5,253 nucleotides of DNA from contig OMSY01000056.1 of assembly GCA_900313875.1 (NCBI GenBank), positions 1 through 5,253 of the forward strand, given 5' to 3'. The DNA comes from an uncultured Actinomycetes bacterium. Lineage in GTDB: Bacteria; Actinomycetota; Coriobacteriia; Coriobacteriales; RUG844. Position numbers and translations under genes: made by a program. Positions 1 to 5,253 of the stretch are shown piece after piece. Within the stretch, counting starts at the first letter, position 1. Each line of letters opens with the position of its first letter. A model generated the notes under the pieces. It worked only from the letters and a program-made list of their open reading frames with translations, searched no databases and had not been told where the DNA came from.

Positions 1-24
1 ACGATAACCTGCAACCCAACACCA

Positions 25-708
25 TCATCCCTGGGAACCGGAGCCGCCGCTCCCGCTGCTCCCATTGCCTGCAGAGCCACCGTTGCCGTTCTTCTTGCTG
101 GATGACCCACGGCTCTTCGAGCGCGAGCGCCCGTTGCTTTGATCGGAGCCCTTCTTGTCGGCGATGAGCGGTTTGATGGCCTTGTAGATCTCGCCTGCAC
201 GCTGCGAGCCGTATTCCTTGCCGAGGGCGTTGTTGAGGCCGTTCTTCGTCTTGTACTTCTGTATGAACCCGACGACGGTCGGCACCTCCTCGGTATCGCC
301 GAGCAGCGCACGTGTCTTGGCCGTGAGCTCGTCGGCGATGGCTGCCTTCGAACGACCCGTGAGGTTGCTCGCGATATCGACCCGCACGTACTTGCCCTTC
401 CAGAACCTGGAAATCGCCTCGAATCCGTTGTCCCGTGTGACGAGGAAGTACTGCTCGCCAAGCTGGTTGGCGATCAGATAGCCCAGATACGTCGCAAGCT
501 GGAAATCCAACGCGTTCTTGTGCCCCACCTCGACATGCACGTAATGGACCTGTGCATTGGTCTCGTTGAGCAGCTTGTGCACCGCGAAGGTGATCTTGTC
601 CGCATTGTCACTGTAGAAGATATAGACATCGTCATCGCCCGTGAGCCGGTCCAAACCCTCCAGACCGCTGCTCTGCACGTTCTCATAATCAACCAGATAA
701 CTCGCCAT
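25..708 (-). CDS. PIN-like / NYN-type predicted nuclease with Gly/Ser-rich tail
   Basis: A 227-residue protein starting MASYLVDYENV. The frame stays open upstream to 1062, but this ATG is preceded by a purine-rich AAGGGTGGG, and the sequence upstream is promoter and T-box leader, so the start at 708 is preferred. The N-terminal strand ending in D7-Y8-E9-N10, the FYSDNA segment (31-36), D68 in NALDFQ and D93-N94 in TRDNGF match the acidic residues expected of PIN-like/NYN metal-dependent nucleases. Residues 1 to about 140 form this domain; 145-185 is a lysine-rich, probably helical region. Residues 186-227 are low complexity, first Ser/Arg/Lys then Gly/Ser/Asn, probably disordered and possibly RNA-binding. 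No signal peptide or membrane segment is seen. Family members are thought to act on RNA, but the substrate here is unknown. It is transcribed divergently from ilvBN. The fold is fairly sure; the cellular role is not known. Confidence 0.85.
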   Translation of the reverse strand: MASYLVDYENVQSSGLEGLDRLTGDDDVYIFYSDNADKITFAVHKLLNETNAQVHYVHVEVGHKNALDFQLATYLGYLIANQLGEQYFLVTRDNGFEAISRFWKGKYVRVDIASNLTGRSKAAIADELTAKTRALLGDTEEVPTVVGFIQKYKTKNGLNNALGKEYGSQRAGEIYKAIKPLIADKKGSDQSNGRSRSKSRGSSSKKNGNGGSAGNGSSGSGGSGSQG

Positions 709-774
709 GGTCCCACCCTTGTATCTTCCCGCATCTCGGAAACCCACACGATGCGGCGTCGTGATTTCGCGCTG

Positions 775-783
775 ATGATAGCA
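775..783 (-). promoter_or_regulatory. Candidate extended -10 promoter for the PIN-like gene
   Basis: Read on the minus strand, this is TGC followed by TATCAT, an extended -10 pattern with one mismatch to TATAAT. It would give a leader of about 60 nt before the ATG at 708. No convincing -35 box lies 16-18 bases upstream, so the call rests on the extended -10 alone. Confidence 0.3.
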
Positions 784-834
784 CACCACGCTCCATCGGA
801 CTTTCATCGAGTCCTTGACAAACGCGACCAGCCC

Positions 835-862
835 TTGCATCACGTCCGTCCAAGCGTATACT
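835..862 (+). promoter_or_regulatory. Candidate sigma-70-type promoter of the ilvBN T-box leader
   Basis: TTGCAT at 835-840 and TATACT at 857-862 are 16 bases apart. The predicted start of transcription is about 868-870, some 15 bases before the first T-box stem, which is the usual arrangement. The -10 is good and the -35 is weak. A perfect TTGACA at 815-820 lies too far upstream to serve this -10 box. Confidence 0.55.
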
Positions 863-883
863 CCAACAGTAACCGCATAGAGA

Positions 884-1136
884 TGCGATGACGGGGAAAG
901 TACGGACGAATCCCTCTCCAGAGAGCCGGCGGATGCTGCGAGCCGGTGGGGGACGGCCCGAAAGCCACCCCTGAGCAATTCGACGGCAAAACCATCCGTA
1001 CCCGGAAGCAACCCTCCCGGGTACCCGTGGTCGGTAAGTTGAATCGGTCGTCCGTTCGACAACGGACATGCACACGTGCCATCTTGGTGCTACCGTGCAA
1101 CAGGTCCTGATGCAGCTTGCCGCACAGGGCTTTTTT
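884..1136 (+). ncRNA. T-box riboswitch leader (transcription-terminating) upstream of ilvBN
   Basis: Several T-box landmarks occur in order. A kink-turn-like GATGA (887-891) faces TGAGC (972-976). The Stem I base pairs GGGG 893-896 with CCCC 968-971. The loop E strand AGTA (899-902) faces GAA (960-962). AGAGAG (920-925) is followed by the apical stem CCGGC 926-930 / GCCGG 942-946, closing an 11-nt loop. A Stem II-type hairpin pairs 998-1005 with 1017-1024. Stem III pairs GTCCGTT 1050-1056 with AACGGAC 1061-1067. The T-box proper, TTGGTGCTACCGTG (1084-1097), holds TGGT at 1085-1088, able to pair with an ACCA tRNA end. A terminator follows. T-boxes sense uncharged tRNA: pairing of specifier and anticodon, plus acceptor-end pairing, stabilises an antiterminator. 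The specifier strand after GAA reads A-GCC-A, giving GCC (Ala) or AGC (Ser), which is unexpected before ilvB. The T-box motif is divergent from the usual TGGNACCGCG. Confidence 0.9.
1102..1136 (+). terminator. Regulated intrinsic terminator of the T-box
   Basis: Bases 1104-1109 pair with 1125-1130 and 1111-1113 pair with 1122-1124, with one bulged A at 1110, one G-U pair and an 8-nt loop. Six T follow at 1131-1136. A possible competing antiterminator pairs CATC 1080-1083 with GATG 1109-1112 and ACC 1092-1094 with GGT 1103-1105. This consumes the terminator's 5' arm, as the T-box mechanism requires. The antiterminator pairing is my proposal and is only moderately stable by eye. Confidence 0.75.
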
Positions 1137-1189
1137 GTTGCAGGAACGGCACTGCGAGCGAACATGGTTTGCCGTCCCGGAAGGACGAC

Positions 1190-1196
1190 AGGAGGG
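1190..1196 (+). promoter_or_regulatory. Ribosome binding site that fixes the ilvB start
   Basis: AGGAGGG lies 7 bases before the ATG at 1204. It supports this start over the in-frame ATG at 1297, whose AAGGTGA is weaker and closer, and over a TTG at 1117, which lies inside the terminator hairpin. A small hairpin, CGTCC 1173-1177 / GGACG 1183-1187, sits just upstream and leaves the site free. Confidence 0.8.
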
Positions 1197-1203
1197 ACAC
1201 GAC

Positions 1204-3051
1204 ATGCGGCCAAGGAACGACACCGCCGACCCGGCCACCGGGGCCGACCGGATATCGGACGCATCGCAGGCCATCAGCCCGCGGCAAGGTGAGACCATGA
1301 CCGGCGCACAGGCCATCATCGCCTGCCTCGAGGCAGAGGGGGTGGACGTGGTCTTCGGCTACCCTGGCGGTCAGGCCATCAAGATCTACGACGCTCTCTA
1401 CGACTCCAAGCAGATCACCCACGTCCTCGCACGCCATGAGCAGGGAGCCGCCCACGAGGCCGATGGTTATGCGCGTGCGACGGGTCGGACCGGGGTGGTC
1501 CTCGTCACATCGGGTCCTGGTGCGACCAACACGGTGACCGCCATCGCCACGGCCTACATGGACAGTGTCCCGATGGTGGTCGTCACCGGCCAGGTCCCCC
1601 GCAGGGTCATCGGGACCGACGCCTTCCAGGAATCCGACATCGTGGGCATCACGATGCCCATCGTCAAGCACAGCTACCTGCTGCAGAGCACGGACGACCT
1701 CACCCGTACCTTCCGTGAGGCGTTCCATATCGCCAACTCGGGACGTCCGGGGCCCGTGCTCATCGACGTCCCCAGCGACATCGCAGCCGCGGAGATGGTC
1801 TTCGAGTACCCTGAGAAGATCAACCTCCCCTCCTACCGTCCCACCATCAAGGGCAATGCACGCCAGGTCCGCCAGGCAGCGGAGCTCATCGGCTCATCCG
1901 AACGGCCCATCCTCTACGCAGGAGGGGGCATCATCGCCTCGGATGCCGGCAGCGAGCTCGCACGCCTGGCCGAACTCATGCAGGTCCCCGTGGTCTGCAC
2001 GCTCATGGGCAAGGGTGGGTTCCCCGACGGGCATCCCCTGTGCCTCGGTCTCGTCGGCATGCATGGTTCGAGGTTCGCCAACCAGGCGATCACCGGTGCC
2101 GATCTCATCATCGCAGTGGGAGCACGCTTCTCCGACCGCGTCACGGGGCGCCTGTCCGACTTCGCTCCCGGGGCGAAGGTCATCCATATCGACATCGACC
2201 CCGCCGAGATCGGCAAGAACCGGCACGCCCAGGTTCCCATCGTGGGCGATGCCAAGCGTGTCCTCGCGCGCCTGTGCGACGAGATCGAGAAGCGTGGCTA
2301 CAGACCGTTGAGCGCCGCCTGGCTGGAGGAGATCGAGCAGGAGGAGAAACGGCATCCCTTCCATCATCCGGGCCTTTCCTCCAAGAACGGCAGGATCTCG
2401 CCCGAGGGGTCGCTGGACCTCCTGTCCTCGATGCTCGACCGCAGCTCCTCCATCGTCGTGACCGAGGTGGGTCAGCATCAGATGTGGGCAGCCCAGCACA
2501 TCATGCGCGACCTGCCCCGCACCTTCCTCTCGAGCGGCGGCCTCGGCACGATGGGCTTCGGCCTTCCCGCAAGCATCGGCGCCAAGATCGCCTGTCCTGA
2601 CAAGACCGTCATCTGCATCGCCGGTGATGGTTCTCTTCAGATGAACATCCAGGAACTTGCCACCGCCGCCTCCGCCGGCGTGGATGTCAAGGTGCTCATC
2701 ATGGACAATGCCGCACTCGGGATGGTCCACCAATGGCAACAGCTCTTCTACGGCGCACGTTACAGCCAGACCATCTTGCCCGACTGCCCTGATTTCGTGA
2801 AGCTCGCCGAGGCATATGGCTGGCAGGCAGAGCGCATCGACTCCCCTGACGAGGTGAAAGCCGCCTTCGAGCGCTTGCTTTCGACCGAGGGACCCGCCCT
2901 CCTCGACATGCACATCGACAGCAGCGAGAACGTCTACCCGATGGTCGCCCCGGGTGAACCCATCGACAACATCATCGGGGCCATCAACGTCGGCCCCATC
3001 ACCAACATGATCGACAGACACGAGCATCCCGAAGGAGGTGATGGACGATGA
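1204..3051 (+). CDS. ilvB: Acetolactate (acetohydroxyacid) synthase, large catalytic subunit
   Basis: A 615-residue thiamine diphosphate enzyme that condenses pyruvate with pyruvate or 2-oxobutyrate to give acetolactate or acetohydroxybutyrate, the first common step to Val, Leu and Ile. Residues 33 to about 198 form the TPP N-domain, with catalytic E79 in ARHEQGAAHEADGYAR. About 215-350 is the central domain, with RFSDRVTG (308-315) and VIHIDIDPAEIGKN typical of FAD-containing biosynthetic AHAS rather than the catabolic AlsS type. About 405-555 is the TPP C-domain, with GDG at 474-476 and D501-N502 as metal/TPP ligands. GQVPRR (P132) and W511 in HQWQ match the known herbicide-contact positions of plant AHAS. 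Length is normal for the family. The roughly 31-residue polar N-terminus before MTGAQA is variable among family members, so a 584-residue start at 1297 cannot be excluded. The stop overlaps ilvN. Control is by the upstream T-box. Confidence 0.96.
   Translation: MRPRNDTADPATGADRISDASQAISPRQGETMTGAQAIIACLEAEGVDVVFGYPGGQAIKIYDALYDSKQITHVLARHEQGAAHEADGYARATGRTGVVLVTSGPGATNTVTAIATAYMDSVPMVVVTGQVPRRVIGTDAFQESDIVGITMPIVKHSYLLQSTDDLTRTFREAFHIANSGRPGPVLIDVPSDIAAAEMVFEYPEKINLPSYRPTIKGNARQVRQAAELIGSSERPILYAGGGIIASDAGSELARLAELMQVPVVCTLMGKGGFPDGHPLCLGLVGMHGSRFANQAITGADLIIAVGARFSDRVTGRLSDFAPGAKVIHIDIDPAEIGKNRHAQVPIVGDAKRVLARLCDEIEKRGYRPLSAAWLEEIEQEEKRHPFHHPGLSSKNGRISPEGSLDLLSSMLDRSSSIVVTEVGQHQMWAAQHIMRDLPRTFLSSGGLGTMGFGLPASIGAKIACPDKTVICIAGDGSLQMNIQELATAASAGVDVKVLIMDNAALGMVHQWQQLFYGARYSQTILPDCPDFVKLAEAYGWQAERIDSPDEVKAAFERLLSTEGPALLDMHIDSSENVYPMVAPGEPIDNIIGAINVGPITNMIDRHEHPEGGDGR
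3032..3040 (+). promoter_or_regulatory. Near-perfect ribosome binding site of ilvN inside the end of ilvB
   Basis: AAGGAGGTG is an almost full complement of the 16S 3' end. It stands 9 bases (from GGAGG) before the ATG at 3048. ATG codons also occur at 3041 (another frame) and 3051 (in frame). Spacing favours 3048, with 3051 possible. Confidence 0.8.
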
Positions 3052-3533
3052 TGCACGTACTCTCCATCCTCGTCGAGAACAAGCCCGGTGTCCTGAGCCG
3101 TATCTCAGGACTCATCTCGCGACGCGGGTTCAACATCGAGTCCCTCTCCGTCGGCCCCACCGAGGACCCGAACCTCTCCCGCATCACGACCATCCTCGAG
3201 TGCGATGACGTCACCAGCGAGCAGCTCACCAAGCAGCTTCACAAGCTCATCAGCGTGCACAAGATCACCGACCTCGCCGGGGAGGATGCCATCGAACGCG
3301 AGCTCGTGCTGTTCAAGGTGAACGCGCCGGCCGAGACGCGCAGCGAGATCATCGAGATAGCGAACATCTTCCGCGCCAAGATCGTCGATGTGGGAAGGTC
3401 CTCGCTCGCCATCGAGGCGACGGGCAACCAGTCGAAGCTCAAGGGCATCGAGGACCTGCTGCGTGCCTACGGTCTGAAGGAGATCATCCGAACCGGCAAG
3501 GTGGCCATGTCCCGCAGCTCCAAGGAGGACTGA
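3048..3533 (+). CDS. ilvN: Acetolactate synthase, small regulatory subunit
   Basis: A 161-residue protein that binds IlvB, raises its activity and confers feedback inhibition, usually by valine. Residues 3-78 form an ACT domain starting LSILVENKPGVLSR. N11, G14 and N29 occupy the same numbered positions as the valine-site residues of E. coli IlvH, so feedback sensitivity is expected. RRGFNIESLSVGPTEDP is the family signature. Residues about 82-155 form the C-terminal small-subunit domain (ERELVLFKVNAP onward). Length is typical of the short IlvN/IlvH class. The ATG at 3048 shares an ATGA with the ilvB stop, a 4-base overlap that implies translational coupling and equimolar synthesis. ilvC does not follow; 114 non-coding bases separate it from the next gene, and no U-tailed terminator is visible there, so read-through is possible. 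Confidence 0.96.
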   Translation: MMHVLSILVENKPGVLSRISGLISRRGFNIESLSVGPTEDPNLSRITTILECDDVTSEQLTKQLHKLISVHKITDLAGEDAIERELVLFKVNAPAETRSEIIEIANIFRAKIVDVGRSSLAIEATGNQSKLKGIEDLLRAYGLKEIIRTGKVAMSRSSKED

Positions 3534-3647
3534 GGTGCCAGGGGCCGCTACCGTCGTGTACCCCAAGGGTATGACCACCGTCTCGGGGCCGTCCCGGACA
3601 GACCCTGCCACCCCGCTCACGCGTAGGACAAGGAAAGGAACCCGCCG

Positions 3648-4283
3648 GTGAAGACCGTCCCGCTGCCCAGACAGCGCAGACCCGTGAACCTCATCGCACT
3701 CGCACTCGCGGCGATCGTGGCCTCCCTGCTCCTGATCGGCGCCACCGTCATCATCCTGCTGAACCTTTCCCCGATGAACGTCCAGGAGCCGGAGGAGCAC
3801 CTCCCCTTGGGCACGAGCGTCCATCTCGACGGTGGTCTCTCGATCACGGTCGAGGATATCCGCACCACGACGGTCTCCTTCGTGAACGAGGACCATGGCA
3901 CGCTATTCCTGAACGAGCAGACCGCCCCGGCGGAGTGCTTGCAGGCGACCATCACGGTCCTCAACCAAGGCGCTGGCGGCATGTCGTTGGAGGAGGATGT
4001 CTTCGGCCCCGAGCATATCCTCGCGCTCCAGACCGCGGACGGCAGCGTGGTGGGCAAGGTGCTGCAGTTCGATGATGGGCTGCACGGGTCGCTCGACCCC
4101 GGTGCCCAGACGACCGGCGCCGTGACCCTCGCCTACTCGCCCTCGGGGTCATACGGCGCCCGGTTCGATGACGAGACCGGTGCGTATTACTACGACTACA
4201 CCACCTCGGGCATCACCGACCTGTGTCTTCTGGCACCGTCGGAACACCTGTTTTCCTGGCATTTGCCCAGCAACCGACCATGA
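3648..4283 (+). CDS. Membrane-anchored protein with DUF4352-like extracytoplasmic domain
   Basis: A 211-residue protein of unknown function. The start is GTG, chosen because AGGAAAGG (3631-3638) lies 9 bases upstream. Residues 1-13 are basic (PRQRR), 14-40 form one strong hydrophobic helix, and the rest is polar and acidic, so an N-in, single-pass protein with an outside domain is expected. No lipobox cysteine is present. The outer part is beta-rich: LDGGLSITVEDI (60-71), ECLQATITVLNQG (96-108) and LDPGAQTTGAVTLAY (149-163). This resembles DUF4352 or telokin-like immunoglobulin-fold proteins, in which a strand is followed by 'D-x-G' and a 'L-x-P-G' turn. C97 and C193 are the only cysteines and could form a disulfide. 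The domain assignment is by pattern only. It may be transcribed with ilvBN by read-through, and a strong terminator follows. No functional link to branched-chain synthesis is apparent. Confidence 0.82.
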   Translation: MKTVPLPRQRRPVNLIALALAAIVASLLLIGATVIILLNLSPMNVQEPEEHLPLGTSVHLDGGLSITVEDIRTTTVSFVNEDHGTLFLNEQTAPAECLQATITVLNQGAGGMSLEEDVFGPEHILALQTADGSVVGKVLQFDDGLHGSLDPGAQTTGAVTLAYSPSGSYGARFDDETGAYYYDYTTSGITDLCLLAPSEHLFSWHLPSNRP

Positions 4284-4300
4284 CGTCCCCGGCACCCACC

Positions 4301-4342
4301 GCACCGGACCCGTGCCCTGACAAGCCGGGTCCGGTGCTTTTT
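4301..4342 (+). terminator. Strong intrinsic terminator
   Basis: A perfect 12-bp GC-rich stem pairs GCACCGGACCCG (4301-4312) with CGGGTCCGGTGC (4326-4337), around a 13-nt loop. TTTTT follows at 4338-4342. It lies 17 bases after the stop of the membrane protein gene, so it ends that transcript and separates it from putP. There is no matching A-tract on the left side, so it acts on the plus strand only. Confidence 0.93.
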
Positions 4343-4418
4343 ACTGCCGAGGCATCTTCGTCACCCGCTCCCGTCATCGTTGATACCTAGAAGTGTATTC
4401 GATGAAGAATATGCAACA

Positions 4419-4449
4419 GGATGATTACGGTTTTTCCTTATAATCATCC
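4419..4449 (+). promoter_or_regulatory. Candidate putP promoter -10 with an overlapping inverted repeat
   Basis: A consensus TATAAT lies at 4439-4444 in an AT-rich patch of otherwise GC-rich DNA. No good -35 sits 16-18 bases upstream (around 4415-4421), as expected for an activator-dependent promoter or one used by another sigma factor. A 9-bp perfect inverted repeat, GGATGATTA (4419-4427) and TAATCATCC (4441-4449), overlaps it. The arm centres are 22 bases apart, close to two helical turns, which is the layout of a dimeric regulator site. Transcription would start at about 4451 and give a leader of about 80 nt. Confidence 0.45.
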
Positions 4450-4459
4450 CTATCATCAT

Positions 4460-4524
4460 CCCTGCACTGAGGAGGAGTGCGGGGCCCAGCCAGGCGCATC
4501 AGGCGCCTTTTCCACAAAGGAGGG
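4460..4524 (+). promoter_or_regulatory. Structured putP 5' leader with hairpins and ribosome binding site
   Basis: Three pairings are visible. First, a 9-bp stem (one G-U) of 4460-4468 with 4476-4484 displays a GAGGAGG loop. Second, AGGCGC 4492-4497 pairs with GCGCCT 4503-4508 around ATCAG, and T runs to 4511, giving a short terminator-like hairpin. Third, CCTTT 4506-4510 pairs with AAAGG 4516-4520, covering part of the Shine-Dalgarno site AAAGGAGGG (4516-4524). The second and third share bases 4506-4508 and cannot form together. The ribosome site is 6 bases before the ATG and is certain; a regulatory role of the hairpins is inference. Confidence 0.45.
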
Positions 4525-4530
4525 TAAGAA

Positions 4531-5253
4531 ATGTCCGGTCACGATATCATCGTGCTTGCCGCGATGATCCTCTACTTCATCGTCGTGCTCTCGGTGGGCT
4601 TCTACTACGCGAAGCGCGCCAGCCAATCGTCCAAGGATTACTTCCTCGGCGGACGCAAGGTCAACCCGATCTTCACCGCCATGTCGGCCGAGGCATCGGA
4701 CATGTCCGGCTATCTGCTGATGGGCATCCCGGGGCTCGCATACTTCACCGGCCTCGCAGATGCGATGTGGACCTCCATCGGGCTCTGCCTCGGCACGTAT
4801 CTCAACTGGAAGCTCGTGGCACATCGGCTCCGCCGGTACTCCGTGGTCGCGAACGACTCGATCACCATCCCGGGCTTCTTCAGCAAGCGCTTCCACGACG
4901 ACAAGAACATCCTGTCGACGATCTCCGCGCTCATCATCCTGCTGTTCTTCTGCATCTACACGGCAAGCTGCTTCGTCAGCTGCGGTAGGCTTTTCTCGAC
5001 CCTCTTCGGTTTCAGCTATGTCACGATGATGGTGCTTGCGGCACTGGTCGTGTTCATCTACACGATGGTCGGCGGCTACCTCTCCGTCGTGGCCACCGAC
5101 ACCATCCAGGCCTGCCTCATGTTCGTCGCACTCGTCGTCATAGTCGTCGGTTCGGTCGTGATGGCCAATGGCGTGGGCGAGACGGCGGCGGTCCTGCAGT
5201 CCTTCCCGGGCTTCCTGGCAGGGAACCAGATCTCCAACCCGACCCTCGACCCC
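4531..5253 (+). CDS. putP: Sodium/proline symporter, PutP type (3' end beyond window)
   Basis: The first 241 residues of a solute:sodium symporter family protein. Members are about 500 residues with 12-13 membrane helices, so roughly half is present. It imports proline driven by the sodium gradient. The ATG has AAAGGAGGG 6 bases upstream. It matches the E. coli PutP order closely: DYFLGGR (36-42) ~ DYILGGR; SAEASDMSGYLLMG (52-65) ~ SAGASDMSGWLLMG, where D57 corresponds to the sodium-linked D55 of E. coli; then GTYLNWKLVAHRLR (88-101), ISALIILLFFCIYTAS (131-146) and YTMVGGYLSVVATDTIQA (177-194). Helices run about 5-25, 60-95, 128-150, 165-182 and 190-212. The frame is open to the last base. 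Substrate is inferred from similarity; the second sodium-site serine/threonine pair lies outside the window. It has its own promoter region and leader. Confidence 0.93.
   Translation, partial: MSGHDIIVLAAMILYFIVVLSVGFYYAKRASQSSKDYFLGGRKVNPIFTAMSAEASDMSGYLLMGIPGLAYFTGLADAMWTSIGLCLGTYLNWKLVAHRLRRYSVVANDSITIPGFFSKRFHDDKNILSTISALIILLFFCIYTASCFVSCGRLFSTLFGFSYVTMMVLAALVVFIYTMVGGYLSVVATDTIQACLMFVALVVIVVGSVVMANGVGETAAVLQSFPGFLAGNQISNPTLDP

Noticed and set aside
815..820. Perfect TTGACA as -35 of the ilv leader promoter
   Set aside because: No -10-like hexamer lies 16-18 bases downstream, and TATACT at 857 is 36 bases away.
709..1062. Upstream extension of the PIN-like reading frame on the minus strand (118 extra codons)
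   Set aside because: It runs antisense through the T-box leader and its promoter. The family starts at the MASYLVDYENV strand, and the ATG at 708 has its own purine-rich ribosome site.
1117..1203. TTG start giving ilvB 29 extra N-terminal residues
   Set aside because: The codon is inside the T-box terminator hairpin and has no ribosome site. AGGAGGG sits correctly before the ATG at 1204.
1068..1292. Small plus-strand frame that might be an attenuation leader peptide
   Set aside because: It begins between T-box Stem III and the T-box motif, runs into ilvB in another frame, has no run of Val/Leu/Ile codons and no convincing ribosome site. The T-box explains the region.
1894..3027. Long minus-strand frame opposite ilvB (377 codons)
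   Set aside because: A GC-rich shadow of ilvB. Its composition (His/Asp/Gly/Val runs) is typical of antisense frames, and it has no recognisable domain.
3558..3572. Hairpin TACCC-CAA-GGGTA after ilvN as a terminator
   Set aside because: The stem is only five base pairs and no T-run follows.
3105..3896. Minus-strand frame across ilvN and the membrane protein gene
   Set aside because: Antisense shadow of two well-supported genes, with no ribosome site or family resemblance.
4443..4463. Direct repeat ATCATCCCT at 4443-4451 and 4455-4463
   Set aside because: Short and low in complexity. It partly reflects the inverted repeat arm beside it, and two copies are not enough to claim a site.

Overview
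The window comes from a high-GC bacterium. A transcription-attenuating T-box leader, strong Shine-Dalgarno sites (AGGAGGG, AAGGAGGTG) and a PutP-type symporter point to a Gram-positive lineage. A member of the Actinomycetota, possibly class Coriobacteriia, is my best guess, but this is inference and not proven by the sequence. The content is mostly housekeeping metabolism. I see no mobile element, CRISPR array, tRNA or rRNA.

Layout. (1) 25-708, minus strand: a small PIN-like (NYN-type) predicted nuclease with a basic, Gly/Ser-rich tail. (2) 709-1203: a regulatory gap of about 495 bases. It holds a weak candidate promoter for the minus-strand gene, then a plus-strand promoter (835-862) and a complete T-box riboswitch leader (about 884-1136) ending in an intrinsic terminator with six T. 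(3) 1204-3533: ilvB and ilvN, the catalytic and regulatory subunits of acetohydroxyacid synthase, overlapping by four bases. (4) 3648-4283: a membrane-anchored protein with a DUF4352-like extracytoplasmic domain, followed by a strong terminator at 4301-4342. (5) 4343-4530: an AT-richer promoter region and a structured leader. (6) 4531 to the window end: the first 241 codons of a PutP-type sodium/proline symporter.

How they work together. The T-box should stop transcription before ilvBN when its cognate tRNA is charged and allow read-through when it is uncharged. IlvN would add valine-type feedback at the protein level. IlvBN makes the acetohydroxy acids that lead to valine, leucine and isoleucine. 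ilvC, the usual next gene, does not follow within the window.

The point most worth a second look is the T-box specifier region. It reads GCC (Ala) or AGC (Ser), and contains no Val, Leu or Ile codon. The putP leader also carries hairpins that could compete with each other and mask the ribosome binding site.
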